NCBI RefSeq assembly: GCF_900094595.1
Contig: NZ_FMAD01000003.1
Span: forward strand, 496,001 to 560,000
Origin: Cupriavidus alkaliphilus
Lineage (GTDB): Bacteria > Pseudomonadota > Gammaproteobacteria > Burkholderiales > Burkholderiaceae
Length of the DNA stretch: 64,000 nt
Direction of reading: 5' to 3'
Part shown: one piece after another, positions 49,308-58,201 of the stretch
Layout: every line of letters starts with the position of its first letter
How positions within the stretch are numbered: position 1 is the stretch's first letter
Translations under genes and position numbers: made by a program
The notes under the pieces: model-generated
The model's input: the letters and a program-made list of their open reading frames with translations, nothing else
What the model was told of the DNA's origin: nothing
Database searches by the model: none

Positions 49308-49326
49308 CCTGCTGCCGATCCCGCGG

Positions 49327-49354
49327 AAAAAAACCGCCGCGAGGCGGTTTTTTT
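49327..49354. terminator. Intrinsic terminator after the ferredoxin-NADP reductase
   Basis: AAAAAAACCGCC-GCGA-GGCGGTTTTTTT: a perfect stem with T7, 20 bases after the stop codon. Confidence 0.93.
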
Positions 49355-49502
49355 CTGGCACAAAGGGGGAAGCGTCGCTATAATGCGGCCTCGCTGTTCA
49401 GCGCCACGGTCGCGAAGCCGGCAACCCGCCCCTTTGCACCGCCGTCCGGCAGCAAGCCAGCCTTCCCCGCACCCATGACAGGAACTAGATGTCGAAAGGG
49501 TG

Positions 49503-49532
49503 TTGACGAAGAAAAGAGAAACTGGCTATAAT
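49503..49532 (+). promoter_or_regulatory. Sigma-70 promoter of tRNA-Asn
   Basis: TTGACG (49503-49508), 18-bp spacer, consensus TATAAT (49527-49532); transcription would start about 9 bases before the tRNA. Confidence 0.88.
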
Positions 49533-49547
49533 TTCTTTCTCAGCTGT

Positions 49548-49623
49548 TCCCCGATAGCTCAGTCGGTAGAGCGACGGACTGTTAATCCGCAGGTCCCTGG
49601 TTCGAGCCCAGGTCGGGGAGCCA
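49548..49623 (+). tRNA. tRNA-Asn (anticodon GTT)
   Basis: 76 bases including an encoded CCA. Acceptor TCCCCGA pairs with TCGGGGA, D arm AGCTCAGTCGGTAGAGC, anticodon loop CTGTTAA (GTT), T arm CTGGTTCGAGCCCAG. It has its own promoter and terminator, so it is monocistronic. Confidence 0.97.
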
Positions 49624-49633
49624 ACCGATACGG

Positions 49634-49662
49634 AAGCCCGGTGCAAACGCACCGGGCTTTTT
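49634..49662 (+). terminator. Intrinsic terminator of tRNA-Asn
   Basis: AAGCCCGGTGC-AAAC-GCACCGGGCTTTTT, an 11-bp stem (including the outer A-T pairs) and T tract, 10 bases after the tRNA. Confidence 0.93.
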
Positions 49663-49744
49663 CGTTTTACGGTTGTTCCTGTCAGGCCTGATGCGGAGCG
49701 CCACGGCCGATCCGGCCGCAACGCCCTCCTCTCCCTCTCTTCCC

Positions 49745-50512
49745 CTACCCTTGCAGTGACGGTGCCGCGGCCTCCAGCGCCGCGATGATGCCCTGCGCAT
49801 TGATTTCGACCCGGTGCAGCGGCCCCGCCACCGACAGGCCATAGGTTACGCCGCCGATCGTCACCGGCACGGCGATGGCGCCAAGGTCGGGAAACGATTC
49901 GCCGAAATTCGGATACCAGCCCTGCTTCTGCCAGCCCTGCATCGCCGCTTCCAGCGCCTGCGCCGAGCTGATGGTGCGCGGCGTGCGCGCCGCAAAGGAC
50001 ACGCCCGACAACAGCTCGGCGCGTGCGCCCGGCGTCAGCGTGCCCAGGATGGCGCGGCCGATCGAATTGACATGCGCATCGCGCAGCTCGCCTGGCGCGG
50101 CGATATAGCGCACCGGGTTGGGGGATTCGCGCACTTCCAGATACAGCACGCGCCCGTCGTCCTGCAGCTTGCCGAACACCACGGTCTCGCCGGTGGTGTC
50201 GCGCAGCGATTCCAGCACCGGCTGCACGCGCTCCAGCAGCGGGTCGTTGCGGGCGATGCGTTGCGCGATATCGAGCAGCCGGCGCGTCGGATAGTAGCCC
50301 TGGCGGCGCCCGGTCTCGTACAGATACCCCAGCGAAGCCAGCGTGCGGATCAACCCCAGGCAGCTCGACATCGGCGCGCCCAGCAGCTTGGCCAGCTCGG
50401 TCAGCGTCAGCGAGCGGCCTTCGCGCGCATAGATTTCCATGATCTCGATCACGCGCAACGCCGTCTTGACGCTGCCGTAACCGGACTTCTCCGCCGCTTC
50501 GTTTGCTGCCAT
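49745..50512 (-). CDS. IclR-family transcriptional regulator
   Basis: 255 residues. N-terminal winged helix-turn-helix (about 12-75: VKTALRVIEIMEIYAREG, LTLTELAKLLGAPMSSCLGLIRTLASLGYL) and a C-terminal GAF-like effector domain (residues 85-250; GRAILGTLTPGARAELL, GAIAVPVTIGGVTYGLSVAGP). It is the last gene of a five-gene catabolic cluster on the same strand (60 bp after the CoA-transferase) and probably controls it. Effector unknown. Confidence 0.93.
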   Translation of the reverse strand: MAANEAAEKSGYGSVKTALRVIEIMEIYAREGRSLTLTELAKLLGAPMSSCLGLIRTLASLGYLYETGRRQGYYPTRRLLDIAQRIARNDPLLERVQPVLESLRDTTGETVVFGKLQDDGRVLYLEVRESPNPVRYIAAPGELRDAHVNSIGRAILGTLTPGARAELLSGVSFAARTPRTISSAQALEAAMQGWQKQGWYPNFGESFPDLGAIAVPVTIGGVTYGLSVAGPLHRVEINAQGIIAALEAAAPSLQG

Positions 50513-50572
50513 CGTTTGGCTTCCTCGACTTCAGTATCCGTTGGCCGGGATTGTACGCGGCGGCAGCGCGGG

Positions 50573-51733
50573 TCAGTCCTCCTGAGGCGCGGCTGGCGGC
50601 AAGGCCTGCGGCCAGCTGCGGATATTGCCCGGCGTGCGCGAGAAGCGCGTGGGAATGCCCACGCCGCGCAGGCGCCCTTCACTTGGATGGTCATACTCGA
50701 ACATCATGCCGGTGGCGCGCAGGTGGGGGTCGTCGGCGAGGCTGTCGAAGTGCGGCACCTCGCTGTGCGGGATGTCGGCATCGCGCAGCAGCGCCAGCCA
50801 TTCGGCGGTGGTGCGCTGCGCGACGATCTCGGCCAGCGTGGCATAGAGCGCGTCGATATTGGCGCTGCGCGCGGCCGGCGTGGCATAGCGCGGATCACTG
50901 GCCAGCGACGCATGGCCGGAGACATCGAAGAAGCGCTGCCATTGCGCGCTGGTGTACGGCAGCAGCGCGATATGCCCGTCGCGGGTGCGGTACGGCTTGC
51001 GGTGCATCGACATCACGCGCGGATAGCCGGCCGGACCGAGCGGCGGCACGAAGGTCTGCCCGGCCAGTTGCTCGGTCGCCAGGAACGACACCAGCGTCTC
51101 GAACATCGGCACCTCGATGGCCTGGCCGCGGCCGGAGCGCTCGCGTTCGTACAGCGCCATCGGAATCGCATAGGCCACGGTCAGCCCGGCGACCTTGTCG
51201 GCGAGGATGGTGTTGACGTACTGCGGCCCTTCGTTCGAATTGGCGCCCTGGAACTGCGCCATGCCGCTGCGCGCCTGGATGATGTCGTCGAACGCCGGCG
51301 CGCCGGCGTACGGCCCAGACTCCGAATAGCCATAGGCGCCGCAGTAGATCAGCCGCGGATGGTCCGCGCACAGCGAGCCATAGTCGAGCCCGAGCTTGCG
51401 CAGCGACTGCGGCCGCACGTTCGAGACAAAGACATCGGCGCCGGCGATCAGCGCCTTCAGCGCCGCCAGGTCGTCGGGCTGCTTCACGTCCAGCACCACG
51501 AACTGCTTGTTGCGGTTCAGGTTGAGGAAGCTCGCGCCCATGGCGGCGTGCCGCGCCGGCTCGGCGTGACGGAACACGTCGCCGGCGGGCGGCTCGACCT
51601 TGATCACCTCGGCGCCCATGTCGCCGAGAATCTGCGTGGCATACGGCCCCATCGCCACCGAGGTCATGTCGATCACGCGGATCCCGGCCAGCGGCCCGGT
51701 CGGCGCACTGGCCTGCACTGGCTTGTCTTGCAT
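50573..51733 (-). CDS. CaiB/BaiF-family (class III) CoA-transferase
   Basis: 386 residues. The fold starts with LAGIRVIDMTSVAMGPYATQILGDMGAEVIKVEPPAGD; a nucleotide-binding-like segment FLNLNRNKQFVVLDVKQPD and the C-terminal EVPHFDSLADDPHLRATGM are typical of family III transferases. It activates an organic acid by moving CoA from a donor thioester; the substrate cannot be read from sequence. It lies 12 bp after the acyl-CoA dehydrogenase gene, suggesting it supplies that enzyme's substrate. Confidence 0.92.
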   Translation of the reverse strand: MQDKPVQASAPTGPLAGIRVIDMTSVAMGPYATQILGDMGAEVIKVEPPAGDVFRHAEPARHAAMGASFLNLNRNKQFVVLDVKQPDDLAALKALIAGADVFVSNVRPQSLRKLGLDYGSLCADHPRLIYCGAYGYSESGPYAGAPAFDDIIQARSGMAQFQGANSNEGPQYVNTILADKVAGLTVAYAIPMALYERERSGRGQAIEVPMFETLVSFLATEQLAGQTFVPPLGPAGYPRVMSMHRKPYRTRDGHIALLPYTSAQWQRFFDVSGHASLASDPRYATPAARSANIDALYATLAEIVAQRTTAEWLALLRDADIPHSEVPHFDSLADDPHLRATGMMFEYDHPSEGRLRGVGIPTRFSRTPGNIRSWPQALPPAAPQED

Positions 51734-51745
51734 CGGCGCTCCCGC

Positions 51746-52912
51746 TCAGTAGGACTTGGGCAAGCCCAGCACGCGCTCGGCGATAAAGCACAGGATCAGC
51801 TGCGGGCTCACCGGCGCGATGCGCGGGATATACGATTCGCGCAGCAGCCGCTCGACGCGGTACTCGCGCGAATAGCCCATGCCGCCCAGCGTCAGGATCG
51901 CGGTCTGGCAGGCATTGTGCCCGGCCTCGGCGGCGAGGTACTTGGCGGCATTGGCCTCGGCCCCGCACGACTGGCCCGCGTCGTAGCGCGCCGCAGCCTT
52001 GAGCATCATCAGGTTGGCCGACTCCAGCTGCATCCACGCCTGCGCCAGCGGATGCTGCACGCCCTGGTTCATGCCGATGGGGCGGCCGAACACCACGCGC
52101 TCCTTGGCATACTGCGTGGCGATGGCCAGCGCCGCGCGACCCAGCCCGATGGCCTCGGCGGCGATCAGGATGCGCTCCGGGTTGAGCCCATGCAGGATGT
52201 ACTCGAAGCCCTTGCCCTCTTCGCCGATGCGGTCCTCGTCGGGGATGAACAGGTCGTCGATGAACAGCATGTTGGTGTCGACGGCGGCACGGCCCATCTT
52301 GTCGATCTCGCGGATCTCGATCTTGCTGCGGTCGACCCTGGTGTAGAACAGCGACAGCCCCTCGGTCGATTTCTTCACCGACTCCAGCGGCGTGGTGCGC
52401 GCCAGCAGCAGCATGCGGTCGGCCACCTGCGCGGTCGAGATCCAGATCTTGCGCCCGCTCACCGAATAGCCGCCCGGCACCTTGCGCGCAAAGGTCTTGA
52501 GCTTGGTGGTGTCCAGCCCTGCGTCGGGTTCGGTCACGCCGAAGCAGGCCTTCTCCTGGCCGGCGATCAGCGGCGGCAGGAAGCGGCCCTTCTGCGCGTC
52601 GGTGCCGAACACCACCACCGGATTCAGGCCGAACACGTTCATGTGCACCGCCGAGGCGCCAGTCATGCCGGCGCCCGACTGCGAGATGGTCTGCATCACC
52701 AGCGCCGCTTCCAGGATGCCCAGCCCCGCGCCGCCGAAGGCCTCGGGCATGGCCACGCCGAGCCAGCCGCCTTCGCACAGCGTCTTGTAGAACTCGTGCG
52801 GATAGGTGCCGGACTTGTCGAGGCGGTCCCAGTATTCCATGTCGAATTGCGCGCAGACCTGCTGCACCGCCTCGACGATGGAGGCCTGTTCTTCGGAGAG
52901 ATCGAAATTCAT
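51746..52912 (-). CDS. Acyl-CoA dehydrogenase
   Basis: 388 residues from the ATG at 52912 (MNFDLSEEQASIV). An FAD enzyme that oxidises acyl-CoA to 2-enoyl-CoA. The N-terminal helical domain, the FAD-site signature ACFGVTEPDAGLDTTKLKTFA, the middle beta domain and the C-terminal helix bundle with ATQYAKERVVFGRPIGMNQG and ILTLGGMGYSREYRVERLLRE are all visible. A reading from 53083 overlaps the Bug gene and is rejected. It belongs to the catabolic unit. Confidence 0.95.
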   Translation of the reverse strand: MNFDLSEEQASIVEAVQQVCAQFDMEYWDRLDKSGTYPHEFYKTLCEGGWLGVAMPEAFGGAGLGILEAALVMQTISQSGAGMTGASAVHMNVFGLNPVVVFGTDAQKGRFLPPLIAGQEKACFGVTEPDAGLDTTKLKTFARKVPGGYSVSGRKIWISTAQVADRMLLLARTTPLESVKKSTEGLSLFYTRVDRSKIEIREIDKMGRAAVDTNMLFIDDLFIPDEDRIGEEGKGFEYILHGLNPERILIAAEAIGLGRAALAIATQYAKERVVFGRPIGMNQGVQHPLAQAWMQLESANLMMLKAAARYDAGQSCGAEANAAKYLAAEAGHNACQTAILTLGGMGYSREYRVERLLRESYIPRIAPVSPQLILCFIAERVLGLPKSY

Positions 52913-52952
52913 CGCGTTACCTGCTTGCTGTCGTTGTCGGTTCGATGGTGTC

Positions 52953-53930
52953 TTATTCCGGCTGGATGCCCGCGTCCTTGACCAGCCGCGCCCACTTCTG
53001 CAGCTCGGCCACGACAAACTGGTTGAGCTCGGCCGGCGTGCTGCCGAAGGGCTCGAAGCCGAGCGCGTGGAACTGCGCCGCATGCTGCTTGCTGGTGGCG
53101 ATCGCCACCAGCTCGCGGTTCAGGCGCTCGACCACCGGGGCCGGCACCCCGGCCGGGGCGAACACGCCGTTCCACGAGGTCACGTCGAAGCCCTTCAGTT
53201 CCGGCACGCTCGCCAGCGGCGGCAGGTCCGGCAGCAGCGCACTGCGTTGCGCGGTGGTCACCGCCAGCGCGCGCAGCTTGCCGGCGCGCACGTTGGCGAT
53301 GCCGGCGGCGAAGTCGACGAACATCGCCTGCACCTGGCCGCCCATCACGTCGGTCATCGCCGGCGGCGTGCTCTTGTACGGCACGTGCAGCATCTTCAGC
53401 CCCGCCATCTTCGACAACGTCGCGCCCGAGACGATGCCGGTGCTGTTGCCGCTGGCATAGGTCAGTCCCGGATGCGCCTTGGCGTAGTCGACGAACTCGC
53501 GCAGCGTCTTGACCGGCAAAGCCGGGTTGACCACCAGCATGAACGGCAGGTTGCCCATGCGCGAGATCGGCGTGAAATCCTTGACCGGGTCATAGCGCAG
53601 CTGCTTCATCAGCGACGGGTTGGCCGAATGCGTGGTGTTGGTGGTCATGAACAGCGTATAGCCGTCGGCGGGCGCCTTGGCCACGAACTCGGCGGCGATG
53701 GTGCCGTTGGCGCCGGGCTTGTTGTCGACCACCACCGGCTGCTGCAGCGACTCGCCCAGGTACTTCGCGGTCAGGCGCGCCACCGCATCGGTGCCGCTGC
53801 CGGCGGCAAACGGCACCACCAGGCGCAGTGGCTTGGCGGGGAATGCATCGGCGGCCAGCACCGGGGTGGCGGCCAGCGCCGCGCTGCAACCCAGCACCAG
53901 GCCGGCAAAAGCGTTCTTGAAGGACTTCAC
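52953..53930 (-). CDS. Bug-type periplasmic solute-binding protein (TctC family)
   Basis: 325 residues from a GTG. A signal peptide (about 1-27, ending TPVLAADAFP) precedes the Bug fold: KPLRLVVPFAAGSGTDAVARL, VVDNKPGANGTIAAEFVAKAPADGYTLFM and DFTPISRMGNLPFML. Bug proteins bind carboxylated or aromatic small molecules and are highly multiplied in Burkholderiales; no TctA/TctB transporter genes are adjacent. It likely binds or senses the substrate of the neighbouring CoA pathway. Confidence 0.94.
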   Translation of the reverse strand: MKSFKNAFAGLVLGCSAALAATPVLAADAFPAKPLRLVVPFAAGSGTDAVARLTAKYLGESLQQPVVVDNKPGANGTIAAEFVAKAPADGYTLFMTTNTTHSANPSLMKQLRYDPVKDFTPISRMGNLPFMLVVNPALPVKTLREFVDYAKAHPGLTYASGNSTGIVSGATLSKMAGLKMLHVPYKSTPPAMTDVMGGQVQAMFVDFAAGIANVRAGKLRALAVTTAQRSALLPDLPPLASVPELKGFDVTSWNGVFAPAGVPAPVVERLNRELVAIATSKQHAAQFHALGFEPFGSTPAELNQFVVAELQKWARLVKDAGIQPE

Positions 53931-53978
53931 GGTGGTTGTCTCCTGTAGTTTTTGTGTCCTGCCCGCGACCGCCGCCTG

Positions 53979-54368
53979 TCAGGCAGGCCGTATCACGCGT
54001 TCAGGGGATTCCTCGTAAGGCGGGGAATAGATCACCAGAATCTTCGCCGGCTCGTCGCTGACCACCGTGAAGACGTGCATCTGGTCCGGCGGGAAGAAGC
54101 AGCAGTCGCCCGGACCCAGTTCGCGGCGCTGGCCGCCGACCTCGGCAATGGCGCGGCCTTCCAGCATGTAGCAGACCTGTTCGATGCCGGGATGCGCATG
54201 CGGCAGCGCGCCCTTGCCCTTCTCTATGGTGCCGTGGATCACTTCCAGATGGCGCGAGCCGACGGTCTCCGGCGCGATCAGCCGGCGGTTGAGGGTGCCG
54301 ACGTGGTTGGCAGGGTGGTAGCCCTCGACCTCGGCGGTCGAGACGAAATACACGGGTTGGTCCGCCAT
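53979..54368 (-). CDS. Cupin-domain protein
   Basis: 129 residues from the ATG at 54368, which follows a GGAG. A single cupin barrel: motif 1 HAHPGIEQVCYMLEGRAIAEVG (metal-binding His/His/Glu) and motif 2 PGDCCFFPPDQMHVFTVV (His). It could be a small dioxygenase, isomerase or decarboxylase subunit, or a sensor. First gene of the catabolic operon, with an inverted repeat over its promoter. Confidence 0.88.
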   Translation of the reverse strand: MADQPVYFVSTAEVEGYHPANHVGTLNRRLIAPETVGSRHLEVIHGTIEKGKGALPHAHPGIEQVCYMLEGRAIAEVGGQRRELGPGDCCFFPPDQMHVFTVVSDEPAKILVIYSPPYEESPERVIRPA

Positions 54369-54384
54369 GCGGGTCTCCTGCATT

Positions 54385-54432
54385 AATTCATGTTTATGAA
54401 TATTAGTTTATACACATGAATTCTCCCGTCAA
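54385..54432 (-). promoter_or_regulatory. Promoter and overlapping inverted-repeat operator of the cupin-Bug-acyl-CoA operon
   Basis: On the minus strand, TTGACG (54432-54427) is 16 bp from TAAACT (54410-54405). Perfect 8-bp arms AATTCATG (54385-54392) and CATGAATT (54415-54422), 30 bp apart (about three helical turns), flank the -10. A nested ATTCAT/ATGAAT repeat lies at 54386-54401. The block is strikingly A+T-rich for this genome. IclR binding is the simplest guess. Confidence 0.6.
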
Positions 54433-54543
54433 ACGTTTTCGACAGGATTGCGGGTTTACCGGGAGCGGACGGCATGGACGAGCGCCGCCCTCACGCCGCG
54501 CGTGATCGGTCGGTAACGGATGTTGTGAAGCGGCTTCCGGAGC

Positions 54544-55239
54544 TCAGCCGGCGAAGCGGTAGCCCACGCCGACCTCGGTCAGCAGCCACGCCGGCTGGGC
54601 CGGGTCGGCCTCCAGCTTGTGGCGCAGGTGGCCCATGTAGACCCGCAGGTAGTGGCTGCTGTCCGCATGGGACGGCCCCCACACTTCGCGCAGCAGTTCG
54701 CGATGCGTCATGACCTTGCCACGGTGCGCCAGCAGCACGGCAAGCAGGCGGTATTCGATCGGGGTCAGGTGCACCGCCTCGCCCCCGCGCGTGACCTGCC
54801 GGTTGGCGAGGTCGACGGCAACATCGCCGAACGCCACCTGCGCCCGCCCCTGCGCGCCGGCGCGCGCATGCCGGCGCAACAGCACGCGCAGCCGCGCCAC
54901 CAGCTCGCCCACGCCGAAGGGCTTGGTCAGGTAGTCGTCGGCGCCGGCGTCGAGCGCGCGGATCTTCTCGGTCTCGTCGGTGCGCGCCGACAGCACCAGC
55001 ACCGGCACTTCGGTCCAGGTGCGCAGCTCGCCGATCATCGAGACGCCATCGCCGTCGGGCAGGCCCAGGTCCAGGATCACCAGGTCGGGCTGGCGCGTGC
55101 CGGCCTCGATCAGGCCGCGCTGCAGCGTATCGGCCTCGTGCACGGCGCAGCCCTCGTCCTGCAGCGCCGCGCGCACGAAGCGGCGAATATGGGGCTCGTC
55201 TTCCACCAGCAGCACCGTGGGCGAAAACTCGAATGGCAT
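54544..55239 (-). CDS. kdpE: Two-component response regulator KdpE
   Basis: 231 residues, OmpR/PhoB family. Receiver domain with VEDEPHIRRFV, phosphoacceptor Asp57 (LVILDLGLPDGDG) and the K in the TKPFG motif; winged-helix DNA-binding domain with LTPIEYRLLAVLLAHRGKVMTHRELLREVWG and YLRVYMGHLRHKLE. It activates kdpFABC under K+ limitation or osmotic stress. 31 bp after kdpD. Confidence 0.96.
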   Translation of the reverse strand: MPFEFSPTVLLVEDEPHIRRFVRAALQDEGCAVHEADTLQRGLIEAGTRQPDLVILDLGLPDGDGVSMIGELRTWTEVPVLVLSARTDETEKIRALDAGADDYLTKPFGVGELVARLRVLLRRHARAGAQGRAQVAFGDVAVDLANRQVTRGGEAVHLTPIEYRLLAVLLAHRGKVMTHRELLREVWGPSHADSSHYLRVYMGHLRHKLEADPAQPAWLLTEVGVGYRFAG

Positions 55240-55270
55240 GACGCGTTGCTTCCTTGCAAGTTGGGCGGGT

Positions 55271-58141
55271 TCAGGCCGGCACGCCGGCCGCTTCGGGCTC
55301 CAGCACGGGCGGGGTGCCGCGCGGCAGCGTGACCACGAAGCGCGCCCCCGCTGCCCCGGCCTGCGCCGGATGCACCGGCTCGACCCGGATGCTGCCGCCG
55401 TGCGCCTGCACGATCGCGTCGCACACAGCCAGGCCCAGGCCTACGCCAGTTGTGGCGGATTCGCGCTCGCCGCGCGTGAATTTCTCGAACACCTGGCGCG
55501 CCATCGCGGCCGGCACGCCAGGGCCGTCGTCCTCGACGATCAGGTGCACAGCGGTTTCGGTCACCTCGCCGCGCAGCCGGATCTCAGTGCCCGGCGCGGT
55601 GTACTTGGCCGCATTCTCGAGCAGGTTGCACAGCACGCGCTCGATCAGCACGCCGTCGCACTCCACCAGCGGCAGCGCCGACAGGTCGGCCACCACCACG
55701 CGGTGCCGCGCCAGCGCGTCGCGCAGCGACGCCAGCGCCGCGCCGGCCAGTTCCTCGAACGACTGCCAGGTCTTGCGCAGCGCCACGTTGCGGCTCTGCA
55801 GCCGCGCCATGTCGAGCAGGTTGGCCACCATCGCGTGCATGCGCCGCGCCTGGTCGCGCATGACGCCGACCGTTTCGGCCACCTCCGGTGCCAGCGGCGG
55901 GGTGCCGCGCTGCAGGGTCTCGGCCATGCCGATCAGGCTGGTCAGCGGCGTGCGCAGGTCGTGCGAGACCGCCGCCAGCAGCGAGCTGCGCAGGCGCTCG
56001 GACTCCATCGTCAGCAAGGCCTGCTGCGCGACCTCGACGTAATGCAGCCGCTCCAGCGCAATCGCGATCAGCGTGGCGAAGACATCGGCCTGCCGCCGCA
56101 GCGCGGGCTGCGCCAAGGCACGCCAGGCGCGCGGCTCGACCGCGAGCACGCCGCGCACCTGCATCGGCGCTTTCAGCGGCAGGTACAGCACCGTGCCCGC
56201 CGGCAGCGTGTCGGTGCCGGTGCCGGCCGGCTGGCCGTGGTCGAACACCCATTGCGCCAGCACATGGTCGATGGCGTCGCTCTGCGCGGCGACGCCGGCT
56301 TGCGCATCGCTCTCGGCATCGTTTGCGGCAGGCAGCAATCGCCCTTGCGGGCCGGCCAGGAAGAACGCCGCGCGCGCGTCGAACGCCGCCCGCAGGAAGC
56401 GGCTGCCGATGGCGACGATCTGCGCATCGGTCAGCGCCGCCGACAGTTCGCGCGCCAGCTCGTACAGCGTGCGCGCATCGGTCTCGCGCTGGACCGACAC
56501 GCGCGCCTGCTCGCGCAGCCCGGCGGTGAGCTGACCGATCACCAGCCCCACCGCCAGCATCACCAGGAAGGTCACCAGGTATTGCACGTCGCTGACCGCG
56601 AACGACAGCTGCGGCGGAACGAAGAAGAAGTCGAACGCGCCCACCGCCACCAGCGCGGCCAAAGCGCCGGCGGTGCGTCCGTGGCGCAGCGCCACCCCTG
56701 CCACCGCCAGCAGGAACAGCATGGCGATATTGACCAGGTCGAACCATGGCCGCGCCAGCACCGACAGCGCGGTGGCGCCGGCGCACCAGGCCACCGCCCA
56801 CAGCAGGCCGGGCCACTGGGCCGGACCGGCCTCGTCAACCTGCGGATCGATGCCACGCGCGCTGCGGGCGGCAACGGGCGCGTCGTGCCGGACTCCGTCG
56901 GCCGCGACGCGGATCACGTCGACCTCCGGACACGCGGCCGCCAGCGCATCGGCAAAGCTGCTGCGCCCGAACAGCCAGGCGCGCGCGCCCAGCCACGGCG
57001 CGAGCAACTGCGCCAGCCACGCATGCAGGCGGCCCCGCAGCGCACCGCCGCGGTCACGCCAGCGCGCCGGCGTGCGGCCGACCAGGACCTTGGTCAGGTT
57101 GTGCCGCCGCACATAGCCGGCCACCGCCGCCACCATGTCGCTGCCGGCCAGGGTCTCGGTGCGCGCGCCCAGCGACTCGGCCAGGCGCATGGCCTCGTCG
57201 AGCTGCGCGCGCAGCGGGTCCGGCACCGGCGCCAGCCGCGGCACCGACACCGTCACCACATGGCAGTCGCAATCGAGCTGCGCGGCCAGCCGGCGCGCGC
57301 TGCGCACCACCTGCGCGGCATCGCTGCCCAGGCCGATGCAGGCCAGCACCGCTTCGCGCGTGCGCCACACCGGCTCGATCGACGCCTGCTGGCGGTAGGC
57401 GCGCACATCGTCGTCGACGCGGTCGGCGGTGCGGCGCAGCGCCAGCTCGCGCAGCGCGATCAGGTTGCCCTTGCGGAAGAAGTGCTGCACCGCGTGGCGG
57501 GCCTGTTCGGGCACGTACACCCGGCCTTCGCGCAGCCGGCGCAGCAGTTCGTCGGCGGGCAGGTCGACCAGCACCACTTCGTCGGCCTCGTCGAAGACCG
57601 CGTCGGGCACGGTCTCGCGCACGCGGATGCCGGTGATGCCGGCCACCGCCTGGTTCAGGCTGTCGAGGTGCTGGACGTTGACGGTGGTCCAGACGTCGAT
57701 GCCGGCCGAGCGCAGCTCGGCGATGTCCTGCCAGCGCTTGGGATGGCGGCTGCCGGGCGCGTTGCTGTGGGCCAGCTCGTCCACCAGCACCAGCGCCGGC
57801 CGGCGCGCCAGCGCCGCGTCGAGATCGAATTCCTCCAGCGCGCGGCCGCGGTGCTCGAGCGCGCGCCGCGGCAACTGCTCGAGGCCTTCGGCCAGCGCCT
57901 CGGTCTCGGCGCGGCCATGGCTTTCCACCACGCCCACCACGACATCGCCACCCTGTTCGCGCAATGCGCGCGCCGCCGCCAGCATGGCAAAGGTCTTGCC
58001 GACGCCGGCCGAGGCGCCGAAGTAGATGCGCAGGCGTCCGCGCGCGGCGCGTTCGCCGTCGGCCTGCATGCGTTGCAGCAGGTGGTCGGGATCGGGGCGG
58101 AGGTCGTCGGCTGGGCGCACGGGCATGGTGGGCGCGCTCAC
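55271..58141 (-). CDS. kdpD: Sensor histidine kinase KdpD
   Basis: 956 residues from a GTG (or 951 from an ATG at 58126). N-terminal KdpD domain with Walker A GASAGVGKT (42-50) and LVDELAHSNAPGSRHPKRWQD, a USP-like domain (about 260-370), four membrane helices around residues 450-545, a GAF-like region, then the HisKA domain with the phosphorylated His727 (AAVSHDLRTPLTSLIG) and HATPase_c (NLLENAAKYTAPG, EDDGPGVP). It is longer than the 894-residue E. coli protein. It senses K+ limitation and phosphorylates KdpE. Confidence 0.95.
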   Translation of the reverse strand: MSAPTMPVRPADDLRPDPDHLLQRMQADGERAARGRLRIYFGASAGVGKTFAMLAAARALREQGGDVVVGVVESHGRAETEALAEGLEQLPRRALEHRGRALEEFDLDAALARRPALVLVDELAHSNAPGSRHPKRWQDIAELRSAGIDVWTTVNVQHLDSLNQAVAGITGIRVRETVPDAVFDEADEVVLVDLPADELLRRLREGRVYVPEQARHAVQHFFRKGNLIALRELALRRTADRVDDDVRAYRQQASIEPVWRTREAVLACIGLGSDAAQVVRSARRLAAQLDCDCHVVTVSVPRLAPVPDPLRAQLDEAMRLAESLGARTETLAGSDMVAAVAGYVRRHNLTKVLVGRTPARWRDRGGALRGRLHAWLAQLLAPWLGARAWLFGRSSFADALAAACPEVDVIRVAADGVRHDAPVAARSARGIDPQVDEAGPAQWPGLLWAVAWCAGATALSVLARPWFDLVNIAMLFLLAVAGVALRHGRTAGALAALVAVGAFDFFFVPPQLSFAVSDVQYLVTFLVMLAVGLVIGQLTAGLREQARVSVQRETDARTLYELARELSAALTDAQIVAIGSRFLRAAFDARAAFFLAGPQGRLLPAANDAESDAQAGVAAQSDAIDHVLAQWVFDHGQPAGTGTDTLPAGTVLYLPLKAPMQVRGVLAVEPRAWRALAQPALRRQADVFATLIAIALERLHYVEVAQQALLTMESERLRSSLLAAVSHDLRTPLTSLIGMAETLQRGTPPLAPEVAETVGVMRDQARRMHAMVANLLDMARLQSRNVALRKTWQSFEELAGAALASLRDALARHRVVVADLSALPLVECDGVLIERVLCNLLENAAKYTAPGTEIRLRGEVTETAVHLIVEDDGPGVPAAMARQVFEKFTRGERESATTGVGLGLAVCDAIVQAHGGSIRVEPVHPAQAGAAGARFVVTLPRGTPPVLEPEAAGVPA

Positions 58142-58201
58142 GTTGCGGCGGCGCGAGCGCAGCCAGATTGTGCCATGCAGGCCGGCACACGGCCCGCCGC
58201 C

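Noticed and set aside
49500..49532. TTGACG/TATAAT considered as a promoter for a protein gene running right
   Set aside because: The tRNA-Asn begins 15 bases downstream and is followed at once by a terminator, so the promoter belongs to the tRNA alone.
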